From positions 10,423,133-10,487,132 of the forward strand of contig OZ037769.1 of the NCBI GenBank assembly GCA_964035545.1: a stretch of DNA of 64,000 bases. Reading direction: 5' to 3'. This document shows positions 40,314 through 53,556 of this stretch, piece by piece. The stretch's first letter is position 1. Each line of letters begins with the position of its first letter. Position numbers and translations under genes: made by a program. Source of the stretch: Bugula neritina (Eukaryota; Bryozoa; Gymnolaemata; Cheilostomatida; Bugulidae). The notes beneath the pieces were generated by a model that saw only the letters and a program-made list of their open reading frames with translations, did no database searches and had not been told where the DNA came from.

Positions 40314-40319
40314 TTTAAT
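40314..40319 (-). terminator. Candidate poly(A) signal of the octopamine-like receptor
   Basis: ATTAAA on the minus strand about 215 nt past the stop codon. It is a common variant hexamer. AATAAA forms occur further downstream, so the choice is uncertain. Confidence 0.3.
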
Positions 40320-40531
40320 TGTATGCTCTTACCATCTCTTGAAGCAGTTACCAACATTATGCTACTAGTGCTACTTTGATAACTCATTGAGTAGTCCTAG
40401 TGTGGTTGGCAATTAGGTTACTAGCGCAATAAGAAAGAAGGTTACTATTGCCTGTGCCCTAGGAAAGTTGGTAGTTACTGCCCATATCAGCTAGGAGTAG
40501 AATGTGTCCTCCAGCATAGAACCAGGTGTAG

Positions 40532-43500
40532 TTACTGCTTATGCCTTCTAGTAGTAGGAGGAGTGAAACCTGTTTCTGAGAGCATAGACTGCTTTCTTGA
40601 TGTTTCATCTGTACTGATTTTTCTGCATGAGCGGTATAATCGTTTGAAGGCTATTTTAAAGTCTCTGTTGAAGAACCCATAGATGATTGGATTCATGCAA
40701 CTATTGAAATATCCAATCCAAAATACAAGCGTCACTATCCATTGATACTTTTTCCTTGGGCCCTCCAAAGAGCATTTCTTAGGACATATGCCAAACGTAA
40801 TGGTATACCATATGAATATCGGAGACATGCATGCTAAAAAACAGCCCATTATTATTCCCAAGGTCTTGGCAGCTCTGTGTTCTTTTCTCATCTTTTTCAT
40901 TTGTTTCACATCTTTTTGAACGGATAACTTATTTCCGTTCTGAATAGGAGCTAAAATTATGTTTTCGTTGCCATTGTGTTGTTGGTTAAGGTGGAGATTG
41001 TCATTATAATCAATGCTTTTTAAACCTTCAGGTGTTTGAGCTTCCTCGGACCAATTCTCACTGCTCGACTCTTTTGCCATTATTGGCTGCGTGGCGCTAC
41101 CGTTACTGCTGAGCATTGGCTCTGACAGGTCGTCTGAGTGCGGCAGCGGTGGCCTCATCAGAGACTTAATATGCCTCTCTTGTTTTCGTGCTGTACTTAA
41201 TATCCTTTGATACAAGACCACCATCACAGTGCTAGGTATCCAGAATGATACACTAGACGATACGAAGGCATACGGCTGTGATACTTTAAACACGCACATT
41301 CTTCCATTACTTCTGAGTTCTGCCAGATGGTCTGGGGTGGCGTACCAACCTTTGAAAATTGGCAGAAATGATAAGAGACCCGAGAGAATCCACGTAGCTG
41401 CTATCATCAAAATGACCTTGAACTTTGTCATTGCTCTATCATAGAGAAATGGGTGCAGTATAGCTATATATCTACAATTTATAACATTAAATAGTGCGTC
41501 AATCACGAACAATGTAACAGGTTGTATGGATGTAACCACATACAGTAGCATTACTGTCAATATGTAATCAACAGGTTTATATAAAAACTGAACAGTTCCA
41601 AAGTTAAATGCAATGGTTAAAGAAAAAATGTACTAAGGCCTAAAAATTATATTTTATTTTGATTATTAATGTTAGTTTCACAAATATAATCATTATTGAT
41701 ATCCAAAATGTAAAAATTTTCACTTTATAATGAAAGCATAATCTCAGTTTAGAAATGTCTATTTTCTTCAAGCTTGATTTTGAATAAATATATAATATAT
41801 ACACAAATAACTTTTAACTATAAATATGAACTTTCAAAATTTATTGGGGGCTATCTTCCTTATTACTCAGCAAGACCTGCAGCTTCAAAACAATTATCCT
41901 CAACATTTTTTCAACTTTAAGTAAAGCATATAATCAGCAAATCAAAAAATGTGTTGTGCTACCTATAATATTTTATAGGAAATCTAAGAGTGATTTTAAA
42001 AAACTTTGAAAAATTGAATAATTTGTAGAGAAGTCACTTTCAAAGCATAAAAATAATCAAATTATTAGGCAAAATATTTAATACTGAAAATTGGTGGTTG
42101 CTGTGTATTTTTTCATGCAAAAATAATTTTAAAATGTTTTCACAGTATCTGCTCCTAGTTATTATTGTTCCTGATGTACTTAACTAGTCTTTGATAAGTT
42201 AAATATGTTCTATCCATAAGGGCTATTTACTTTGCTGTGCAATAAAGATTATTATTTTTCATCTGTTTCATTTTTGGATCTGCTGTTATTAGCTTTATAA
42301 GACTTATACTTTGATATACATTGCTCCCTCCATATCTCACAGTTCCATTTCTTCACGAAATTTCATGCTTGTATAGAGACTTAGTGAGATACAGAGGGAG
42401 CACTGTATTTACTAGTTAATCAAGCAAATTTATCTATCTTTATATATGATGCCATAGTTAGTGTGAAAGGTTTTTTGTAGCTTTACTATCACCTAGTAAT
42501 GCACATCTTTGAAATCTGCAAGTTACGATGCTGTGGCTAGCAATATTTGCACAACCTACGGTTTCTAAAAATAAGTTTCTAGGAAGTAGTTCAGCTTTGC
42601 ACAACTTCTAGGAATAAATGACAAGCCTTCTTGTTTCTGTTGTGCTGCACTATTTGCATAAATTGGTAAATACTGGTATGCAGTGTAATGCTATAGTTAC
42701 ACATTTCTTGCATGGTTCACAATTTTATCAAAAATATCAATATGACAGTTGAAAATTATAATAAGTTTGATAGAGCAATGTATACTACAATATAGTTAAC
42801 ATTAGTTTACAAGTCATAGCTTTAATTGTATAATTTTTCTGCATAATTTGCTATGATAACAAATTCAGATTATGCATTTCCCTTTGTTTTAGAAAGTTAT
42901 ACATAATTATAATTTGATATAAATCGAAGTTCTAAATTGTTTTCACAACTGGCTGAGATTAAAAGCATTTTTGGGCACAAAATATTATTTTCAATCATAA
43001 TGATAACAGAGTGTCCTTCACAGGCAAAGTAAGAGCTAATCTATTTCCAACATGTTACAATCAAAGAAGGCTTTGCACCCGCAACTATATACTAATCTAG
43101 GATTCTATTGTTTTGTCTTTGCTGGTATGGATGGGCTGAGGCAAGTAAGCATTGTCATGATAATGGAGACTTGATAGTTAGTGTTGAACATTTCTAAGGT
43201 ATGACTTGGGTCAAGCTCCACTTTATAGACATACTATGATCCTATTCTGGCAAGGCAGTACAGCAGAAATATAATGTATTTGTGTCAAGATCAATGACCA
43301 ATCATTGGGTATTAACTGTTTTGTTTCATCTTCAATTTACAATTTATCAAATTTATGGAGATACGAAAGATGCAGTTGGCCCGGTACCCCAAGGGACTAG
43401 CCTTTTCTCTCTTGTAGCAAGTAGGTGCTCTACTATAAATCTGTATCTTTGAATCATTAACTCATTTCTGTTAGCATTATAGATGTCTTCCATTCTCTGC

Positions 43501-46500
43501 CTGATGGCCACTTACTTAATTATCGAGATGGCCCTTCAGACTCTCAATACTATCAAGTGTGCTGCAGGTTTTTGTCCAGACACAGTCAAGGAAAATTTGT
43601 CACATGACAGGCAGCCTGGAGGTATAGTTGGTGACTTCAGTGACACTTCAACTATTCAAATAGTTAGCAGTAGTTGTAGTGGCAAAAAGACACCAGATAG
43701 ACAATACATGTGTGGGAGAATTAATTTTTATTACAAATAGCTGCTAATGAACTTCTGCCCAAGTAATCAAATGCAAACAGTTTAACTATAAACTTTTGAC
43801 AGGAATAAAATTCAATTAAATAAATTGTCTTTTCCCAATTTTTTAAGCTTGAGTGTACCATTTCATAAGTTTGATTGCTATCTGCAAGTTGAAACTGGCA
43901 TTATTCATAGCACTAATTTATAACCTCCCTGGTTGATGACGAATTGTATCCCAACTATCCTCAATGATTGATCAAAAAGAACAAAGATATATAATTCAAT
44001 TTGAATGCTTGGCAAAGCTAATTATGAAACATATAGTATACGTAATTAAAGAGAGTCTGCTAGCCTTTATTTATAGGATCTTCTTCATAATAATCAGCCT
44101 AATTGATTTATAAAACTTATAATTTAATTATAATTTAATATAACTGGATTTTAGATAATCAATAATCATACATCAAGTGTATGCATGATTGAAACTCTGG
44201 TTGATGCAGATGGTACAAAGTGCTATCAAATAGTATAAAAGGGGGATAATGCTATAAGTATGTACATGCAGGCATCGGTCTCTTTCTGTAGACATCATGG
44301 ATAATTCTGAACCGTGTGTAGTCGAACGATCGGCACTTTGAGCTCTAACTAAGTTCCATATTTGTATCAGCCACCAAGACCAATCCCATCAGATCAAAAC
44401 TCATTACAAACTAGATTACTAGAATTAAATTAGTTCGGCACAACTCAATAAGCCTATTCACCGTAGTATGAATAAAACTATAACAACCCAGTTCCTACAG
44501 CTGCCATGCAGTTTTCTTGATTAATAAAATATAGGCTATTCGTGATGAGTAAATTCATAGCAATTCTTTCATTGTTTCCTCGCTTTGATGTTCACATTAC
44601 TGTTTTAGAATTTCCATGCTTGAATAAATTAATCAAAAATGAAAAATAATTATTGCATTTATGACTCATAAAACATTGGTTTATGAACTGCAGGGAACAG
44701 TTGAAACTTATAACCACAAGCTGAAACTAGAGTGGATGTTTGCCTCGCTATTACCACTGAATAATAACCAAAATGTTGAGCCTAGAAATGTTTTCTAAAA
44801 TCCAAGGTTACTTTCGCCTAATAAATATGAATACTGAGTTTAAAGCGGTTTAATAAAATTACTGAAAATGTTGGAAGCACTTGTGCAAGATGGAGGAGTG
44901 CTCCATCATTGCTCACATTCTATATAATATAAGGGTGATTAATTACATAATGACGGAATTATTAAATTCACTGCAAAACAATTGGAATAATGTTTGCAAC
45001 TCTGAAAAAATTATAGAAAAGTTTAACTTTTTTAACAAGTATGAAATTTAGATATAATTGTAAGCAATTAGCTTTACTAGCATCAATTTAGTCTAGTCTC
45101 TGTTTTAGAACATATCTATCTATATTTGCTGTTAATTCTAGCAATGCCAAATAACATCTTAAGATGTTCTAGCTAATATGCTATTCACAGGCTAAAACTA
45201 CATTATAAACTAAAAAAGAAATTTTTCTCTGCTATTGAATCCTTGTTATATAGCCTTGAAATATGATGGGGGAAACTTATGCAAAACACAAATTATTATT
45301 TGGCTAGATTGCGGTTTGAAGCAAGTGAGACTTAATTTTAAAAAATAGGTGATTTTAAGTGCTACAGCTCTGCAATCGAATCGATATCATGCAAAAAAAT
45401 TACAAGTTTAAAATTTCTCCATATTGCAAACTTAGTATGGTGTTCTATAGCAATAACAAGACAAAAAATTATCTTGTAAGCCCGTGCAAGGTATTTGCTA
45501 AAGACTTGTAAAGTTTTAGTTAGCTTGTTTCTAATGGTATAATTGTAATAGTTTGAACTATTCATGAAAATATGCATGAGTGCTAAGCTCACCGCATCTA
45601 TAAATTTAGTAAAAAAACAACTTTAATTTATGGCTAAATAGCATAAATTGTTTTTTAATAAAAGTTTTTTCGCGTAGTCATCAGTTTGAGTTAGCCTGTG
45701 AAACATTGAAAAGTAATAATGAATGTGTGTTTAGATAAAGCTTAGCAGCTCCATATGCCATCGTATCATGGAGCTACATATGTTGCTGACAAACTTCTTT
45801 GTCTTGAATGACAAAGATATAGAAAACTGAACAAAGACAGATATGAAAGACAAAAATAAACAATTTAAAACATCTTTTTTTTCAAAATTAGGCAACAAAC
45901 AGTATTTTTAAAAATTGTTTTCACATGTTGTTTTAATAATATGCCACATGTTTCTGAATTCAGATTTAGGCATAACATCAACATCAGGATTTATCACCCG
46001 TGCATCTCATGTGTTTTGATAAACATTCTGATAGAAAACTTTATTCAAATTTGCTGGAAATTTACATTGACTTGAGCATTAGCAACAAATAAAAATATTC
46101 ATATAATGACAATGATTTATAAATGTTTACTATTCTTCTTAAATTTTAGAAATGTGCAAAGTGTTTTGTTTTTTATGTTTCAGTGCCTTCTCAATATTTT
46201 TTAAAAAACAGTTACCCTAGTGCTAAGTATCTTTTTGTCTCCAATTAGCCTGCATGTAGATATTTGTTATATACCCAACATATTATTGGTCAATGCTAAA
46301 AAGTCTAGTCTTTCATTAGAAAAAAACTGAAACTGTTTTTATCCAATATGAACTAATTCTAAATTGAGATCAAAATTAAAAATTGATTTAATTGCAAATA
46401 ATAATCATAGTATAATACAGAAATTGAATAATGAAGTAATAGTGTTCTCATACCACATACATTTCTAGTGTCATTTATTAAAACAATTGTGTTCAAGTGC

Positions 46501-49500
46501 TTTGCCTAATTTATGATTATTTTAAATTAATTTTTGACCAGCATTTGCAACAAAAAGAACACTGCTAAAACATGCTAAATAATCAACAAGTTCAGTAAAT
46601 AACACTTAATAAACTATTTATCTGCTACAGTATCATCTTACATATGTTCATATTCTACTGCCAATGTTTGGTAACAACAGGGTTCTTGAGTACAACTCAT
46701 TCAACAAATATGTCTATAAAGTCATATTTTATTACAGTCAAGCACTTTGTATGGTGCAATTTGTGAGCAAAGTTATTATAAAATAAACTTTTAACTTATT
46801 TTTTATTTTCCAAACAGCATTATTTTTATGCTAGCCTAGATTTTTCAAAAGGTCATATACTTGAACTAGTTAATTTTTTACCTACAGGAAGTTCACATTC
46901 TAGTTATATTATCATTCACATGGCAATACCTGTCACAGCTGATACAGCAGAGATGAAGTAGAGAAGCCGTTGAGTAAAAGACATCATTAGAATTAAACAG
47001 GTTACACATCGGAAGACCAAACATCCAGCTTCCCATCATTTCGTTGTACATGTTGAATGGCTGCACCATCAACCCTGAAACATTACGTATATAGTATATG
47101 AAATAGTCACATTGTGTTAGGTGGTGCTATAGCTGATGTTAGGTGGTGCTATGTAATGCTAGGTGGTGGTAGGGGATGCTAGGTGATGCTAGGTGGTGGT
47201 AGGTAATGCTAGGTGATGCTATATGATACTAAATGGTAGGTAGTGTTAGGTGATGTCAGGTGATGCCAGGTGATGTTAGGTGATGCCATGTGATGTTAGG
47301 TGGTACCAGGTGATGCTAGGTAGTGCACCATTAACTGTGCTGAGCCAGCAGTTCATGTAAACTCAAAGTTAAACAAAGCCATCTAGCAGCCATTTATTGT
47401 AGTACTTATTTTCTATAATCTAAAACTTGCTCAAGCTGTTCACGTTCACTCATTTGAGAATAAGTTTGAATATACCACATAATATATTCATATAAAAAAT
47501 TATGTGCACAGAATTATTTATTGTCACCATTTTACTGACCAATAAAAATGTTTTTATCACATGCAATTTAGGTAACATGTTTTACTAGTGTGACTTCTAT
47601 AAAGTATTGAAGTAGTCATGTAACAGTTTCCAGCATATAATTATTTTTTGTCTAAGTTAAATATTAGTTTAAATTTTAAATATCAAACTTGAAGTTACCA
47701 CCTGTTAAATAAAAATCTGGATAGTGACAGTTTTTAAATTTAGCCTGCATATTTAATAATTATGAAAAGTAGAAAAATCACAAAATTTTGGAATGCAAAA
47801 GATACAAAAAATTTTATAATTGCATAATGTTTGTACATGTGAATATTAGCTAATATATAAATTTCAATTTTATTGGTAAGAATTCGCTGTAGTAGCTGCA
47901 AGTCAGGAAAATATATTCTGTATACTGAGGTTTACAATGGCCGATAATGCTTCTTTCTTATTTAACATTCTATGTGTTTGTTTAAGTGAAACAGAGCTCT
48001 CCACATGTTAGATTTCAACAAAGCATATGCTTTTAGTTTGCACAGGCCAACACATATGTGCTGGGTATTATTCTGTATGAGTCATATTAAACTTGTTATT
48101 AGAAAAGTCAAACTTGCCATGATAAAATAAAATAACTTTCTACAAAGTAAATTCAAGTTTTACGCTAAGTATCGTTGTTTTATTTTAATAAAAAAGCTTG
48201 ATATTTTAGCAAAGAATTTATTATATGGCTACTAAAATAAAAGAAATTTTGTTAAAAAATTAAAAAAAGTAGTTAGTTAGCTGCTGAGCATATTGCAGGT
48301 TCCACTTCAACTATTTGAAAATATATTGTGAAGATGTTAAGGAAAACTATCAAAACTCTAAATTTAAATAGGCAACATAGAATTGTATTAAAATTTTGAA
48401 ATGCATTTCAAAGGCGCAGCTTCCTTTTGAACTAAATTGAGATTTGCTGTTCTGAAAATAATGTTTATTAATTTTACTATATGCCTAAATTTACAAAGAT
48501 ATAAACTATTGTTTAATTTTATAGATAAAAGAATTGTGAGAGCTTTTTTATAACTAATATCAGCTTTATTGACTAAAAAAAAGTTTCAACATTAATTTTT
48601 TTTAGTACTGCTTTTGTTGCGGTAGCTAGCAAAGTTGATTTTAGAACAGTGAGTGACACGTGACATGCCTGATGCTATAGTCATGTTTGCAGTAAAGTAA
48701 AATAATCATTCTGTATTATCTATTTGCTTATAGAAAGTTTGTATTAGACATAAGTTGCAAGAAACATTATAGTAATAAATTGTTTTATTATTTATTTGTT
48801 CCATATTTTTTTAACAGGAAATATATTTTCTGAGACTAAATTGAAGTTATTAATTAAATGGCTTTATTAAATATGCTTGGCTATTACCAACACAGTAGCT
48901 AGCATATATTAGAAGTAGTACAGTAGATACTGTAGAGTGTAGTATTACTATACAAAATAAATGATATATAATTGTAGTTTGTTATATACAGTACATTAAA
49001 CAGCAGTACAGTAGATAGTATGATTATAGGTGATCTATATTATTAATTTAGTATACAGCATTACAGTAGCACAACATATAGTATTACTATAGAGTATAGA
49101 TGGTATATATTAGCTTGGTATACAGTATTACAGTAGGCTGGTGGGACAGTTAAGAAGGTATTGATCATAGTAACTTCTTGTCATTCTAAAAATATAGATC
49201 GTGTACTTTGGATAAGTAAATCTAATTCATTTGGAAATATAAGGCACTATGAGCTGTTCCAGCATTAAATTGACCTTCACATTGACTTAGGTAGTACATG
49301 TACATGTATATACACGTACATGTACTGTACATGCAAATGTACAGTATATGTAGAAGCAACAGTCAGTTGTATAGACACTCTGTAACAGCTACTTACCCAC
49401 AAGTAGATCAGCCACGGCCAACGACACTATGAAATAGTTGTTCATGGTCCGAAGATTGCGAAACTTGCACACTGCAGTAATAACCAGAGAATTACCCAAT

Positions 49501-49673
49501 ACAGTTGCTAAAATCATCAGCGCCATGGCGGCTCCCTTGAAGATCTTAAGTGGCAAAGAATTGGTGTTGAGATGAGTTGCATTGTCGTATGATTCTGTAG
49601 AGCTGTTCAGCATTGCAACGGTTGCGTTGAGTAGCATCGTAATATCTGAAACGTTTGTCTGTGTTTGTAGCAT
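40532..49673 (-). CDS. Beta-octopamine-like biogenic amine GPCR
   Basis: Class A receptor of the plasma membrane, probably Gs-coupled like other beta-octopamine receptors (inference). Three exons: 49673-49397, 47074-46930 and 41471-40532, giving 1362 nt and 453 aa with matching phases. The extracellular N-tail has several N-glycosylation sites. Landmarks are GN61SLVITAVC in TM1, AVAD89LL in TM2, and C116 with D123 (3.32, amine-binding) in [20 protein letters not shown]140-R141-Y142 is split by intron 2. Next come FLPIFKGWY in TM4 and SSSVSFWIP with Ser212, 213 and 216 in TM5. IL3 is long (about 232-340) and ends in [11 protein letters not shown], and TM7 has WIGYFNS and N401PIIY405. These motifs fit octopamine-beta better than 5-HT4 or D1. 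TM6 is odd: it reads FLACMSPIF where the family has CWLP, so Trp6.48 is replaced by Met356. The start is the first Met in the open exon. Confidence 0.92.
42319..42405. mobile_element. Short TA-flanked MITE (Tigger/mariner-like ends)
   Basis: An 87-bp element whose ends are inverted copies: CATTGCTCCCTCCATATCTC at the left and the reverse complement of GTGAGATACAGAGGGAGCAC at the right. TA occurs at both flanks. CAGTGCTCCCTC-type ends resemble pogo/Tigger-derived MITEs. It lies in intron 2 of the octopamine-like receptor. Confidence 0.6.
47117..47328. repeat. 10-bp minisatellite (AGGTGATGCT)
   Basis: About 21 units lying 43 nt upstream (transcript sense) of the octopamine-like receptor exon 47074-46930. 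Confidence 0.92.
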
Positions 49674-50561
49674 TGTACCTTGAGGGTAAGAGTGCTACTC
49701 TAGAAGGTGCTTCTTGACACAATTGAGATCGAGCAAACTTTTTCTTTTTCTTCTTTCACTACCAAACAAAAACCCAACATGGTGTGTAAGCATAGAGACG
49801 ACGTAGATACAAGCCCACGATCACCTTAGATGTGGGTATCCATATAATGTACTAAAAGTTCTCCAATAAACTTGACTTTATCAAATTACGTTGAATAACA
49901 TCTTCAGTCTGCAAAGTGTTTCTAGCCGGCCTTTCACAAATCAGCATCAAAAAGTGTATCTACTTAATCTATTATTCAACACATGTTACAGCTACCTCTT
50001 GTCAAAACACAACCCACTGCTCATTGGTTAATACTTGATAGTATCTGTTTCCTGACACCTCATAGGCTCGTATTTCAGCAACTTATGAATCTTCAAGTGT
50101 AATAAAGCTATCCTTTACTTTATCTCTAATATTATGTTTATAACATCAAATGGACCGAAGTAATAAGCAGTACCCCTGTTCCAGGATACTAATAAATTAT
50201 AGGACACATGGGACTATCAATATCTACAATTTTATACAAACTGTACTATTATACTACCTATTAAAGATTCTCTGACATTTATATTTATGCATTGTTAAAT
50301 TATTTGCATGCATACTATATATTGGATATCTTGGACTGTATGCTCTATTCCAATAACTGTATCTGTGATTGTATATTATACTTACAGACATACATTTACT
50401 ATGCTGAAATATGTTTACCCTTAATGCTATAATGCTATAATGTGTTATTTGTAGCATAGTTATTGTTAAGTATTTAACATAATTACACACTATATGTACA
50501 ACAAGTTACATAAGAATGACAACTTGTGAATAACAACTGGCAGCTGAAATCTCACTTTGCA

Positions 50562-50660
50562 AATTGGGTCATGTTAAATACTAACTATTTGGGTCATGCT
50601 ACATACTAACTATTTGGGTCATGCTACATACTAACTATTTGGGTCATGCTACATACTAAT
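50562..50660. repeat. 25-bp repeat, 4 copies
   Basis: Units contain GGGTCATGCTACATACTAAC. Located about 0.9 kb upstream of the octopamine-like receptor start codon. Confidence 0.9.
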
Positions 50661-53219
50661 CAAAACATAAACACCTATTTCCTGATGCCAAGCTCAAGCT
50701 GTTATTAAATCATTTCCGCCTGTCAGATATTTGTTTAGCCTAGTCAAACATTGTAATAACCTAATTAGATGTTTACAGACAATAAATTCATGAATTACAT
50801 TGAAAAAGTCAATTGAAAATAAAAATAGTTGCTGAGATATTGTTGGTGAATGTTTAGTCATTTTCACAGTAAGGAATGTATTGTTGTGTGTTGTGTGTTG
50901 TGTTTTGCTGTTGTGTGTTTTGTGTTTGTTTTACTATATGTTACTATCTAATAATAATATAATATACTATATATGGTATATATATTGTATATATTACATA
51001 ACTTTGCTCAGGATGGTGGCATCACACCATATTAAGACTTCAAACAATTTAAACATTGCTTTTACAATCACAGTTATCCATTTAATTGAGAATTAATTGC
51101 ATCTCAGATCTATATTTGTACTTCGCATTCTATCAACTAAAGAAGCAAACCATGGGAAGCCTATGATTTACTATGTCTGGTGTACAGAATACATAATAGT
51201 TAGTCATATTATTTTTAGTATATAATTATGCTTTCAAGCTGCTTCAACATATCCATACTAACAGCTTAGAATGACATTCGCTTGCATTATGCATGATACC
51301 TTCACCCAATATAAGATTTGATAGAACAAATTCATAGCAACTGCTTAATGAATATGACATTGGAAAATGCTGAGAACTTTTTTTATATAAACATTTATAT
51401 ATTTTCAAAGTAATTCTTTAACAGTGATGGCTATAAAATTCTTTTGAGCAATGTCCAGTCACTAATCACCAGTAATGATAGGTACAGTGTGTACATTAAT
51501 GAGAACATGGTACCAGTCTCTTTACTGTTTTGCATATAAAAATTATTTTATATTATTATAAACTACTTTCTTAATTGCAAAATCCTATTTGAAAAATGCA
51601 TACTTTTAGTCAAATAGAGTTTTTACTTAAAGTTTTGCATTTATACTAGTTTTAATTAATTTTTATTGACAATAAATAACCCATGTAAAAAAATGTGCTT
51701 AAATAAACCTTTTCAAAACATATGTTATCTGATTACATTCTAGTTGCAGATAGTTGGTTAGACAAATAATCTTGTTATAGTTGCGTTTTATCTTTAATTT
51801 TAAGGCACGTAAAATTTGACTTTCAACATAAGTAAAACTCTTAAATAAACTTAAAATAATTTCAAAATTTTTAATGGTGTTTGAAGAGCTTACCTGGTCT
51901 ATAGCAGCTAAGGAGCTCTGGTGCATATGTTTTATCATCTAGGTGGCAAGTGTTAACAGCAGAGATAAGAGATATGCGTCCTAGCTTATTGTGAGAAGAG
52001 AAGAAAGTGAGGTAGCTGAAGTAATTTGTGCTCTAGTATGAATCTAATTGAAGCTAGAAACTTGTTGGAAGCTGTGCAAATAACAGATACATGACTAATT
52101 AAAATAGAATAGAACAGCATTGAACGCAGCTGTTGCTATTATATATGCATTCATTATATATAATCAATGGAAGAAAAATGAATTTAGGTTTAATAACTAA
52201 AGCTTTAGTGAAATGTAGGACAAATTTAATGAGTTGAAATGTTTTGGTAAACCTTGTAAACTGACCTAACTGATGAGCGGTTCGCAGTATAGTTGATGCT
52301 TCTTCTCAGTGTTACCATGTGCTATGCACTGCTTCGTCTGCAATTAGGAATAAAGTGTATCCTAGTTCTACAGTATCTTAAGACAAAGTAGTTTCAAGGC
52401 CATAAATACTGAAGATGATATGTTGTGATATTATCAAACTGCTCTTAGGTTGTAAACCAGTCAGGCTGGCGCAGCCAAGTATCAACAGGGAAATACTAAG
52501 TATCCTGAGATGTGTGTATATAGTGGGTAGAGATCTTGAAACTTCTTTTACTTTTACTAGAGTTGCCTCCCCATAGACTACAGAAACTGGGAAACAATAT
52601 CACATCCATTAAAAAAAGAACCATCAAGTGCTTATCAAGGAGATAAAAAACCGATACAATCACTATTTTTACCTGCTGTTAACTATAGCAATTTACACAA
52701 CTGTTAAATGAGTAAGAATTTAATTTTTTTTTTCTTCAATTATTCTTTTATATTGGCAAATGGAGTTTGAGTACAAAACTAGCAAAACTAAAAAGGATGG
52801 CAGTTTGTAAACAGTACCACTGCACCATAAAGTCACAGCTAAAAGAGGTGGGTGCAGACTGTGTTTTCACTAAAAGCTGGTTTCCAGCAGGTACTTCTTG
52901 CATGAGATACCTCGTTTCAAACCTAAATTTCAATTCGAAATTAGAAACCTAGGCTATAAGTGAAAATCTTCATTTCTGCATTTAAAAGACTTGAAGTTTA
53001 AATTGTTTCTGCATGTAAGACATTCAAGGCTATTTCCCCAGTTTAATATATTTTTTCTCCTAATACTGTAATATAAAGTGAACCACTTTTTTCAAGAACA
53101 AATCTATACTACTTGTATAAAAATGGCAAAACGATGAGGTATAATTCAGAGTAAAGTCTAATTACATAACTTAATTACAGAGTTATCCCATCTTTTAACT
53201 TTTTCTAGAAGCTAAGCAG

Positions 53220-53556
53220 CAGGGCTGTCCAACAAGCGGCCCCAACCTACATTTATGTGGCCCTGAAAGGCATAACAGATAAAATTATTTTGCACACATA
53301 TAATATGAATTAGAGTGGAAAACCACATTTCAAATATCTTATTTATTCACATGCTACAAAACATACAGCCTGCAGTAACTATTAGGACTAAATTGTGTAA
53401 TGATTAATAAGAATTTGGTATGAAGTATTTTGAAAATTACTAATGCTGAGGGGCGTGAGGGGGGGGGGCAGCTTAAACTTAAGCTTACAATGTGACCCTT
53501 GCCAGCTGAATATTCTTTTACGGTGGCCTTCTGTCTGAAAAGGTTGGACACCCTTG
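53220..53556. mobile_element. hAT-like non-autonomous element
   Basis: A 337-bp stretch with ends CAGGGCTGTCCAAC and GTTGGACACCCTTG, which are inverted repeats matching at 12 of 14 positions and typical of Charlie/hAT MITEs. The interior has GCGGCCCC and TGTGGCCC-type motifs. No exact 8-bp target duplication is visible (CTAAGCAG against CCCTAAGG), so it is probably old. Intergenic. Confidence 0.65.

Noticed and set aside
43483-43740. Plus-strand 85-codon frame inside the receptor intron
   Set aside because: No recognisable motif, no splice or promoter context; typical chance frame.
50881-51096. Plus-strand frame starting with a Val/Cys/Leu-rich, signal-peptide-like run
   Set aside because: Arises from a TGTGTTGTGTGTT low-complexity stretch; no donor leading to the PAN/CTHRC1-like gene.
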